NCBI GenBank assembly: GCA_040391535.1
Contig: JBEBXQ010000016.1
Span: forward strand, 1-49,358
Direction: 5' to 3'
DNA from: JBEBXQ01 sp040391535
Lineage (GTDB): Bacteria > Bacteroidota > Bacteroidia > Cytophagales > Spirosomataceae
DNA: 49,358 nucleotides
A program made the translations under genes and the position numbers. A model generated the notes under the pieces. The model saw only the letters and a program-made list of their open reading frames with translations, made no database searches and was not told where the DNA came from. Shown one piece after another: positions 26,899 to 34,598 of the stretch; positions within the stretch are counted from its first letter, which is position 1; each line of letters starts with the position of its first letter.

Positions 26899-27222
26899 AT
26901 GGACGCTGCTATCATGGGTGCAAGAAACAATAATTACCATTATGCCACAGTACTTGAGGCCATCGATCAATTAAGGGCCAAAGGGTATCTGATGGATTTT
27001 AACCTTGAAGAAAACTGTATATCCTGCCAGGAAAGCAGGTTTTCACATGAAGATTTTGATATTGTGGAAATATACCGTTACGAAGGCGACACAGATCCGG
27101 CTGAAGAAGCGACCGTTTTCGGTATTGAGTCAGCTACGGGTATCAAAGGAATCCTGGTTACAGGTAACAGCGCAGAGCTTGGAAGCAAGGATCAGGCTAT
27201 TCTGAGGAAACTGCATTACTGA
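26899..27222 (+). CDS. Small conserved Bacteroidota protein of unknown function
   Basis: This soluble protein of 107 residues (102 if the second ATG at 26914 is used, which may fit better) is without a signal peptide or membrane segment. Landmarks are TVLEAIDQLRAKGYLMDFNL, the Cys pair in ENCISC, FDIVEIYRYEGDTDPAEEAT, and FGIESATGIKGILVTG. I recall that similar ~100-residue Bacteroidota proteins are sometimes labelled phosphoribosylpyrophosphate synthetase. The length and lack of that enzyme's PRPP-binding motif make the label unsuitable. The function is unknown. It is a single gene, transcribed away from the SDR gene. Confidence 0.75.
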   Translation: MDAAIMGARNNNYHYATVLEAIDQLRAKGYLMDFNLEENCISCQESRFSHEDFDIVEIYRYEGDTDPAEEATVFGIESATGIKGILVTGNSAELGSKDQAILRKLHY

Positions 27223-27250
27223 TTTAGTCCACATTTCTACACTTTCAAGA

Positions 27251-27390
27251 CCTCTGTCCCTTATAAAGCAGTATTCGCAAAACCATTTGATGATACTGAT
27301 GAACTTCGGAATGTTTCTGAAAGTTCTGACGCGGGGAAAACAGAGGCGGATATGATCATTGCATGAGCAACGCGGCCCTATTTTTTTTCA
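27251..27390 (+). other. Intergenic stretch before the sigma factor with possible RNA structure
   Basis: CCTCTGT (near 27251) can pair with ACAGAGG (near 27344). Inside, GAACTT and AAGTTC (about 27300-27325) form a perfect 6-bp stem. A run of eight T occurs near 27380 after a weak TTGC/GCAA hairpin. This may be a 3' UTR with a poor terminator for the small gene, or a small RNA. Confidence 0.25.
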
Positions 27391-27469
27391 CCGCTTCCTT
27401 CTTATGGTTATTTTTATAAAATTTATCACTAACCTTGTGATATCCTAAACTAAATATTCTTCGTTTATC

Positions 27470-28051
27470 GTGCAAACTACCGATAGTCAATTATGGGAGT
27501 CTTTTAAAAAAGGAGACCAGACAGCTTTCTCGCTTATCTACGAGCATTATATAGACGAGCTTCTAACGTATGGCTATCGCATCACCAATAACAGGCAGTT
27601 AATCAAAGACAGCATTCAGGATTTATTCCTGCATTTATGGAACAGCAGGGAAAGGCTCTCCGAAACCGACTCGATCCGGTTTTATCTCTTCCGGTCGCTA
27701 CGCAACCGGATTTTACGGAATATTGAAAATCATAAAGAAACGCATCTGCCCGACATTACCCTCTATCCGGGGCTGGCAGAGCTTTCATTTGAAGATTCCC
27801 TGATAGCAACCGAGCAGGAATCAGCAACTACCGCCAGCCTGAAGAAAGCGATCGATAAGCTATCAAGACGTCAGCAGGAAGTCATTCAGCTACGTTACCA
27901 TCATAATTTCAATAATGAACAGATTGCGGAAATGATGCACATTTCAAATCAGTCTGTCCGCAATTTACTCAGCAGGTCGCTTCACCAGCTCCGCGAATAC
28001 CTCGAACTCGCCGGATGGCTCCTTTTTTGTGCAATAACCTGCTACTGGTAA
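27470..28051 (+). CDS. ECF-family RNA polymerase sigma factor
   Basis: This 193-residue alternative sigma factor pairs with the FecR-type anti-sigma gene that follows 18 bp later. Region 2 covers about residues 24-95 (LIYEHYIDELLTYGYRI, DSIQDLFLHLW, FYLFRSLRNRILRNI). Region 4 is a helix-turn-helix around LSRRQQEVIQLRYHHNFN and AEMMHISNQSVRNLLSRSL. The start is GTG at 27470: an in-frame TAA lies 24 bp upstream and there is no ATG between. The C-terminus is unusually hydrophobic (LELAGWLLFCAITCYW), which may hold it near the membrane. Sigma/FecR/SusC sets of this kind switch on their own transport locus when the substrate is present. Confidence 0.93.
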   Translation: MQTTDSQLWESFKKGDQTAFSLIYEHYIDELLTYGYRITNNRQLIKDSIQDLFLHLWNSRERLSETDSIRFYLFRSLRNRILRNIENHKETHLPDITLYPGLAELSFEDSLIATEQESATTASLKKAIDKLSRRQQEVIQLRYHHNFNNEQIAEMMHISNQSVRNLLSRSLHQLREYLELAGWLLFCAITCYW

Positions 28052-28069
28052 AATTATTTTTTATAGAAA

Positions 28070-29203
28070 ATGAGTACAAACCTTCACCCCTCCGGTTTAG
28101 AGGGACAGATACCTGTTGATATGCAAAAAAAATACGCTACATTTTTAACGGATGACTTTATTCTGGACGATTATTTCGTTCAATGGGTAAACACACCCGA
28201 TTTGCATTCCAATCTTTTCTGGAAGGATTTTCTTGAACGCTATCCCGAACAGCAGGACAATGTTTTACAGGCAAGGACTATCGTCCAAAATCTGGCCGTG
28301 GCCAGTAAAAACGGCGTGCCTTCGCAGGATAAAACCGAAATCTGGGAGGGAATTGTCAGTCAGCTCACGCCTGCACCACGGCGTATCCGGCATAATGCCT
28401 GGTTCAGATTGGCTGCCGCTGCCAGCATCGTGCTTATATCAGCATTGGTATATCAGGTTTTCATGTCGCCCCATACACTCCCGGATTCATCAGAAATACA
28501 GAAAACATCCGCCACAAACCTGACTTTTGAAACCCTCGCTAATTACGATAATACGCCTAAAGAATATCAGCTTCCCGACCTGAGTAAAGTCATCCTTCAG
28601 CCAGGGGGCATTATCCGGTTCGTACGCAACTTTGACGGTCCGGTACGTGAACTGACGTTGTCGGGTGAAGCATTTTTTGATGTCACCAAAAACCCCGAAA
28701 AACCATTTATTGTAAAGGCTAATCAACTCGTAACAAAAGTATTGGGCACCAGCTTTTCGGTAAAAGCAAGGGAAGAAAGCCTGAATATCACTGTTGAAGT
28801 AAAAACAGGAAAAGTAACCGTTTTTACGGCCAATAAGGATAATGCCCAGGACCCTGAAACAAAAGGCATGATTCTCAGGCCCAATCAGAAAGTTGAATAT
28901 ATCAAAAGTGAGGAAAAAATGACACGATCGCTTGTCCGTGATCCTGAACCTCAGATCATCCCCGAAACATTGGAAGTTTTTGAGTTTCATGAAGCTCCGG
29001 TACCGACTATTCTGGAGGCCATGAAAAAAATATATCAGATAGAAATTCTCTATGACAAGGAAGTCCTTGCCGGGTGTCTGCTGAATACATCTCTCACCAA
29101 TGAAACATTATTTCAGAAACTGGATGTTATCTGCGAAGCGATCAACGCCACGTATAAAGTAGTTGACGGAGAAATTATCATTAACGGAAAAAAATGCAGC
29201 TAA
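28070..29203 (+). CDS. FecR-family anti-sigma factor
   Basis: This is a membrane-spanning regulator of 377 residues. The cytoplasmic N-terminal ~110 residues should bind the sigma factor. One membrane helix follows (LAAAASIVLISALVYQVF, around residue 115-135), then the periplasmic FecR domain with SKVILQPGGIIRFVRNFD, ELTLSGEAFFDVTKNPEKPF and VTKVLGTSFSVKA. The end (YQIEILYDKEVLAGCLLNTS onward) matches the DUF4974-type domain that usually ends Bacteroidota FecR proteins. It should receive the signal from the STN domain of the SusC protein encoded next. ATG 28070 follows the sigma gene by 18 bp. The gap to susC holds two hairpins. Confidence 0.94.
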   Translation: MSTNLHPSGLEGQIPVDMQKKYATFLTDDFILDDYFVQWVNTPDLHSNLFWKDFLERYPEQQDNVLQARTIVQNLAVASKNGVPSQDKTEIWEGIVSQLTPAPRRIRHNAWFRLAAAASIVLISALVYQVFMSPHTLPDSSEIQKTSATNLTFETLANYDNTPKEYQLPDLSKVILQPGGIIRFVRNFDGPVRELTLSGEAFFDVTKNPEKPFIVKANQLVTKVLGTSFSVKAREESLNITVEVKTGKVTVFTANKDNAQDPETKGMILRPNQKVEYIKSEEKMTRSLVRDPEPQIIPETLEVFEFHEAPVPTILEAMKKIYQIEILYDKEVLAGCLLNTSLTNETLFQKLDVICEAINATYKVVDGEIIINGKKCS

Positions 29204-29269
29204 TCTATAACCTGAACCAATCCCTTTTCACCGGCCTATGAAACAGAACAACTCTACTTAAATAAAAAA

Positions 29270-29355
29270 GAGCTCTCAATGATTGCGGCATTGAAAGCTC
29301 TCCAGAATTCAGCCTGATATTATTCATTATCAATGACATCCGAAAAAACCGGATG
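29270..29355 (+). promoter_or_regulatory. Structured leader upstream of susC
   Basis: Two hairpins lie between fecR and susC. GAGCTCTCAATG (29270-29281) pairs with CATTGAAAGCTC (29289-29300) with one mismatch, and CATCCG (29337-29342) pairs with CGGATG (29350-29355). Neither has a plus-strand T run directly after it. They may be part of a leader that limits read-through from fecR or controls susC translation. Confidence 0.4.
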
Positions 29356-29399
29356 CAGGCTTCTTATTGCTTTTTCCTAAGACAATAATCATCAAATCA

Positions 29400-32300
29400 A
29401 TGCAAAAACATTCACATATCCAAAATTTCCTATGCCGCCTTATGAAATATTCCATCATACAGGTATTCATAGTGTTGGTTTTCGCCGGTATGTCGCTGGC
29501 AAGGCCTGTTGACGCCCAGGATCTTCTGAATCAGAAGATAAACCTGTCTGTTGAAAACAAAAGCATCAATGATATTTTCCAGCAGATAGAAGATCAGCTC
29601 CATATCAAATTCACTTACCGGAGCCGGCTTATTCCGGAAGGAAAGCGGTTTAATATTTCGGCAAAAAATGAAAAGCTGAACATTGTACTGGATCAGCTGC
29701 TTTTACCGATGAACATCCAGTACAAAATTATTGGTCAGCAGATTGTCCTCACTAAGCAAACCCATCCCGAACCTGCCGTTCAGCCTATTCCCAGCGTGCA
29801 GATTAAGGCCATCGATTTCCCGGTAAAAGGAACAGTAAATGACGAAAACGGGAATCCCATACCAGGTGTTACCGTTATGGTCAGAGGGACTCAGATGGGT
29901 ACTATTACCAATGCTGAAGGCCAGTATACCATTAATGTTTCTGACTCCAGAAGCGCAGTTATTGTTTTCTCCTTTGTGGGGTATGTTACTCAGGAACTAT
30001 CTGTCAACGGCCAGTCTGCAATTGATGTTTCTCTCCTTACTGATACCAAAGCCCTTGAAGAAGTGGTGGTGGTGGGCTATGGAACACAGCAAAAGAAAGA
30101 TATCACCGGAGCTGTTGCTTCTGTGCGCGGCGATGAAATCGCCCAGAGAAAAACAACCCAGATCTCACAGGCCTTACAGGGTACCATGCCCGGTGTAATG
30201 GTGACAAGAAATAACAATGCGCCCGGATCTACTGCCAGTATCCGTGTCAGAGGTATCACAACCATCACAGATGCGGGATCAAATCCGCTGATTATCCTGG
30301 ATGGTGTCCCCATTGATGATATTAATTCCATAAACCCTAATGACGTTGAGAGTATTTCCGTGCTGAAAGATGCTGCATCTGCTTCCATTTATGGATCCAG
30401 AGCTGCGGCCGGCGTTATTCTCGTAACCACTAAAAGAGCAAAAAGCGGACAGGTTGGCATGGATTACACTGTAGAGTACGGCTTTGAAAAACCTACTCAG
30501 ATGCCTACCTATGTAAGCGCCAAACGATACATGGAACTGGTGAACGAGCTTCGCTGGAATGATAATGGCAACGGCACCAATGAATACCCTACCTACAGCA
30601 AAGACATTATTGATAATTACGAATCCCTCCATAAAGAAAATCCGGATTTATATCCTGATACTGACTGGAAATCACTTATCCTGAAAGATTCAGCTCCGAG
30701 AAAGAGCCATATGCTCAGCATCTACGGTGCCGGGCAGTTTATCAGGACAAGGGTATCCCTGGGTTATGATGACACCAAAGCATTGTATAACAACCGGAAT
30801 TATGAACGTCTGACAGCACGTATTAACAATGATATTACGATCAATAAATTCCTTTCTGCCAATGTGGATATCAATTACAAAAGAACCAATATTGATCAGC
30901 CGAACATCTCTCCTTTTTATGACATGGGCATAGCACCGCCTGTCTATGCCGCATTCTGGTCTGACGGGAGAATAGCTTCCGGGAAAGACGGTGAAAACGT
31001 GTATGCACGGCTTAATTACGGGGGATTCAGCCGCTCCTATTACAATCAGATTGGCGGAAAAATCGGCATTGATTTTACCCCGGTTAACGGCCTCAAAATC
31101 TCAGGTGTATTCTCTCCCTTCCTCAATGCCGATAAATCCAAAGTGTTCAGAACAAGAATCCCTTATACCTCTGCGGGTGACCCGAATACGGTATCCGGTT
31201 ATATGTCAGGTTTTAATGAGACCACACTTACTGAAGTCAGAAATGACAATTACAGATACACAGCCCAGGCTATTATCAATTATAAAAAGCAATTAGGGGA
31301 TCATGCTATCGATCTGATGGGTGGGTATGAGTTTTATTATGCCTTCAACGAAGATCTTGGGGCATCAAGAGGGCAATACCTTCTGACTAACTACCCTTAT
31401 CTGAACATTGGACCGTTAGAGCTCCGTAACAATAACGGAAGCGCATGGGAAAATGCCTACAGATCTTGGTTCGGGCGCGCCATGTATAACTTCAGGGAAA
31501 AATACCTGTTACAGGCCAATGTCCGTTTTGACGGTTCTTCCCGGTTTGCCAAAGATTACCGCTGGGGTGCCTTTCCTTCCTTCTCAGCCGGCTGGGTAGT
31601 TTCAGAAGAATCCTTTATGAAAAACAGCACACCCTGGTTATCTTTCCTCAAGCTGAGAGCCTCATGGGGTACACTGGGGAATGAAAGAATCGGGAACTAC
31701 CCCTATCAGGCTATTCTGAACTTTGAAAACAGTTCCCTTTTCTATCAGGGCAATAATGTGGTTTCAGCACAGGCTGCCGCACAATGGCAATATGCTATCC
31801 GGGATATTTCATGGGAAACAACCCAGTCAACTGATTTCGGTATTGATGCTCACTTCCTTCAGGAACGCCTGCGTTTCTCCGGTGATTATTACGTAAAAAC
31901 CACCAAGGATATGTTGCTGGCACTGGAAATACCGGATTATGTAGGCTTTGATAATCCCGATCAGAATACGGGTAAAATGTTCACAAAAGGATGGGAATTT
32001 CAGCTTGGATGGAATGATAAGATAGGAGATTTCGGATATTCGGCCTCCTTTAATCTTTCTGATTTCAAATCCAAAATGGGTGACCTGGGCGGAACCGAAT
32101 TTATCGGTGATCAGATCAAAATCCAGGGCAGTGAATTTAATGAATGGTATGGTTATGTATCCGAAGGGCTCTTTCAGACGCAGGAACAAGTGGATAACCT
32201 TCCGAAGCTGAACGCCAGTGTGGGTCGTGGTGATGTCCGTTACAGAGATATCAGCGGTCCGGACGGCGTCCCTGACGGTAAGATTTCTCCTGAATATGAC

Positions 32301-32810
32301 CGTATTCTTTTAGGAGGGTCGCTTCCGCGTTTTATGTACGGGTTCAACGCACAGCTAAGGTACAAAAACTGGGACTTCGCCTTTGTGATTCAGGGTGTGG
32401 GAAAACAGAATTCAAGACTAACGGCCGACATGATCCAGCCACTGAGAGCCAACTGGGGAACTTTCCCGTCTATTCTGGAAGGCAATACATGGAGCCGTTA
32501 CAATACGGACGCCGAAAACCTGAATATGCGCTATCCGAGACATACTTATACTTCTGTCGGTAACAATTACGCCTTATCCGATTACTGGCTGATTAACGGT
32601 AAGTATTTAAGGATCAAGAACATTAATCTGGGATATAATGTACCCACGCAGATAGCCGAAAAAGTGCGTCTTAAAGGCCTGCGCCTCTATGCGAGTGTTA
32701 CAGACCTGTGGACGCTCAACAAATTCCCGAAAGGATGGGACCCTGAGATGAATTCCATGACTTATCCCATCACAGCTACCTACGTTTTTGGTGCCTCTGT
32801 TAAATTTTAA
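29400..32810 (+). CDS. SusC/RagA-family TonB-dependent outer-membrane transporter with STN signalling domain
   Basis: This is the outer-membrane import channel that works with the SusD lid, 1136 residues. ATG 29400 is preferred over TTG 29367. After the signal segment (YSIIQVFIVLVFAGMSLA, ending near VDAQ) comes an STN domain (about residues 45-115: NLSVENKSINDIFQQIEDQL), which signals to FecR. Next is a carboxypeptidase-regulatory-like domain (VKGTVNDENGNPIPGVTVMV), then the plug, beginning EEVVVVGYGTQQKKDITGAV and containing the SusC signature LIILDGVPIDDINSINPNDV and SIYGSRAAAGVILVTTK. The rest is the beta barrel, ending YVFGASVKF. The substrate is not readable from the sequence. SusD follows 13 bp later. 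Confidence 0.95.
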   Translation: MQKHSHIQNFLCRLMKYSIIQVFIVLVFAGMSLARPVDAQDLLNQKINLSVENKSINDIFQQIEDQLHIKFTYRSRLIPEGKRFNISAKNEKLNIVLDQLLLPMNIQYKIIGQQIVLTKQTHPEPAVQPIPSVQIKAIDFPVKGTVNDENGNPIPGVTVMVRGTQMGTITNAEGQYTINVSDSRSAVIVFSFVGYVTQELSVNGQSAIDVSLLTDTKALEEVVVVGYGTQQKKDITGAVASVRGDEIAQRKTTQISQALQGTMPGVMVTRNNNAPGSTASIRVRGITTITDAGSNPLIILDGVPIDDINSINPNDVESISVLKDAASASIYGSRAAAGVILVTTKRAKSGQVGMDYTVEYGFEKPTQMPTYVSAKRYMELVNELRWNDNGNGTNEYPTYSKDIIDNYESLHKENPDLYPDTDWKSLILKDSAPRKSHMLSIYGAGQFIRTRVSLGYDDTKALYNNRNYERLTARINNDITINKFLSANVDINYKRTNIDQPNISPFYDMGIAPPVYAAFWSDGRIASGKDGENVYARLNYGGFSRSYYNQIGGKIGIDFTPVNGLKISGVFSPFLNADKSKVFRTRIPYTSAGDPNTVSGYMSGFNETTLTEVRNDNYRYTAQAIINYKKQLGDHAIDLMGGYEFYYAFNEDLGASRGQYLLTNYPYLNIGPLELRNNNGSAWENAYRSWFGRAMYNFREKYLLQANVRFDGSSRFAKDYRWGAFPSFSAGWVVSEESFMKNSTPWLSFLKLRASWGTLGNERIGNYPYQAILNFENSSLFYQGNNVVSAQAAAQWQYAIRDISWETTQSTDFGIDAHFLQERLRFSGDYYVKTTKDMLLALEIPDYVGFDNPDQNTGKMFTKGWEFQLGWNDKIGDFGYSASFNLSDFKSKMGDLGGTEFIGDQIKIQGSEFNEWYGYVSEGLFQTQEQVDNLPKLNASVGRGDVRYRDISGPDGVPDGKISPEYDRILLGGSLPRFMYGFNAQLRYKNWDFAFVIQGVGKQNSRLTADMIQPLRANWGTFPSILEGNTWSRYNTDAENLNMRYPRHTYTSVGNNYALSDYWLINGKYLRIKNINLGYNVPTQIAEKVRLKGLRLYASVTDLWTLNKFPKGWDPEMNSMTYPITATYVFGASVKF

Positions 32811-32823
32811 AATCCGGTCAATT

Positions 32824-34512
32824 ATGAAAACGAAAATACTCATTAGCTGTTTTGGCATATTTACTTTACTATCCTGCGGTAGCCTTGATCTGAATCCGCT
32901 TTCTGACGGATCAAGTGAAACCTGGAACTCCAATAAGGAGGAAATAGAGATGTCATTGAATGGATTGTACAAAGATGCTTTCTGGATGGTTGATAACGAT
33001 GACTGGACAGACGATCTGATGTACCGGGGTAATACCACACCCGTAACCGATGCGACCATCAACGGCGAAACAGGCTTTGTTACTACCTGGTGGGCCAATA
33101 CCTACAAAGCCATTGCGCGTGCCAATATTGTCATTGAAAGTCTGGACAGAGCTGCCGATTTGCTTTCGCAGCAACAGATTGACCAATATGCTGCCGAAGC
33201 ACGTTTTGTAAGAGCCTGTCAGTATTCCCGGCTTCTGTCTCATTTCGGTAACATTGTCTACACTGACAAAACACTGGATATTGACGAAGCCCTAAGTATG
33301 GGACAATCGGATAAGCAGACGGTTTTGCAGAAAATTTACGAGGATTTTGATTTTGCTGCGGCTAATCTGAAAACCACCTACAGTTCTTCTGAGCTGAAGC
33401 GTGCTACCGCGGGTGCTGCTTACGCCATGAAGGCCCGGATCGCCATTCAGATGGAAGACTGGGTGACGGCTCATACCGCAGCAAAAGCCTGTATGGATCT
33501 TGGTATCTACAAACTCCATCCTGACTATGCCAATCTTTTCCTTACTTCTACCAAAAATTCGGTAGAAACGATTTTCGGGTTACCGCGTTCCATTTCACTG
33601 GGTGTCGCTCTGGGTGGCCGTCAGGATTATATACCCCGGAATGCCGGGGGTTGGGGAGCCATGAATCCTACCTGGGATGTTTTCTGTTCTTATCTGTGTA
33701 CGGATGGATTACCCATTGACGAATCACCGCTTTTTGATCCGCATAATCCCTTCAAAAACAGAGATCCGAGATGTACGGCATCCATTGTTGAATTTCAGAC
33801 ACCCCATCTGAACTTCATGTACCAGCCTCATCCGGATTCTGTCACTGTCAGAAGCTTTTCGACCAATACCTATGTCGAAAACAAAGATACCCGTACCATT
33901 GCTCAGTTTGCTTCTTTTAACGGGCTGATCTGGAAAAAAGGGGTTGCTAACGACTGGCTTCTGAATTCATGGAGAACCGAATCAGATAAAATTATCATTC
34001 GTTATGCTGACGTTCTGCTGATGTATGCTGAGGCTAAAATGGAATCCGGTACTATCGATGAATCGGTTCTGAATGCTATCAACATGGTGAGAGCAAGAGC
34101 CTATAATGTTGATTACACCGCTACGGGTCAGTATCCTGCAATCACCACAACTGATCCTGTACAACTTAGAAAAGCCATCAGAGCCGAAAGACGTATGGAA
34201 TTTACACTGGAAAATATCCGCTATATGGATCTGGTGCGGTGGAAACTGGCCGAAAAAGTGCTGAATACACCCAATTATGGCATGCTGGATCCGGAAGATC
34301 TCAGGAAACTGGTTGTTCAGAAAGGGCTTTGGTTCTTCCCTGAAACACCTCAGATTGATGAAGACGGTATCGTCGATTTCAGCTCAATGTACAGCAAAGG
34401 GCTTGTAAAACAACTGAATCTCAGAAAATTTGACGCCAGCCGCCAGTACCTGTGGCCCATCCCCACAAAAGAAATCCTTACCAGCGGACTTAAGCAAAAT
34501 CCAAATTACTAA
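32824..34512 (+). CDS. SusD/RagB-family substrate-binding lipoprotein
   Basis: This surface lipoprotein of 562 residues caps the SusC channel. ATG 32824 starts the lipoprotein signal MKTKILISCFGIFTLLSCG with Cys18. SusD hallmarks are an N-terminal TPR-like helical part (ANIVIESLDRAADLLSQQQI, AEARFVRACQYSRLLSHFG), ADVLLMYAEAKMESG, INMVRARAY, and IRAERRMEFTLENIRYMDLV. The C-terminus YLWPIPTKEI is typical. Such proteins usually bind glycans or other large nutrients. The sequence shows no glycoside hydrolase partner in the same operon; instead redox proteins follow, which is unusual for a SusCD locus. Confidence 0.95.
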   Translation: MKTKILISCFGIFTLLSCGSLDLNPLSDGSSETWNSNKEEIEMSLNGLYKDAFWMVDNDDWTDDLMYRGNTTPVTDATINGETGFVTTWWANTYKAIARANIVIESLDRAADLLSQQQIDQYAAEARFVRACQYSRLLSHFGNIVYTDKTLDIDEALSMGQSDKQTVLQKIYEDFDFAAANLKTTYSSSELKRATAGAAYAMKARIAIQMEDWVTAHTAAKACMDLGIYKLHPDYANLFLTSTKNSVETIFGLPRSISLGVALGGRQDYIPRNAGGWGAMNPTWDVFCSYLCTDGLPIDESPLFDPHNPFKNRDPRCTASIVEFQTPHLNFMYQPHPDSVTVRSFSTNTYVENKDTRTIAQFASFNGLIWKKGVANDWLLNSWRTESDKIIIRYADVLLMYAEAKMESGTIDESVLNAINMVRARAYNVDYTATGQYPAITTTDPVQLRKAIRAERRMEFTLENIRYMDLVRWKLAEKVLNTPNYGMLDPEDLRKLVVQKGLWFFPETPQIDEDGIVDFSSMYSKGLVKQLNLRKFDASRQYLWPIPTKEILTSGLKQNPNY

Positions 34513-34519
34513 TCCATTG

Positions 34520-34562
34520 TAAGCTACAGTTGCGTCAGTAAATACTTTCGCGCTGTAGCTTA
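34520..34562 (+). other. Intercistronic hairpin after susD
   Basis: TAAGCTACAG (34520-34529) pairs perfectly with CTGTAGCTTA (34553-34562). No T run follows, so it may stabilise the susCD message or lower expression of the next gene rather than end transcription. Similar hairpins occur in two later gaps of this cluster. Confidence 0.55.
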
Positions 34563-34598
34563 TCTTAAATGATCATATTGAAGTCAAATTCCTACCTG

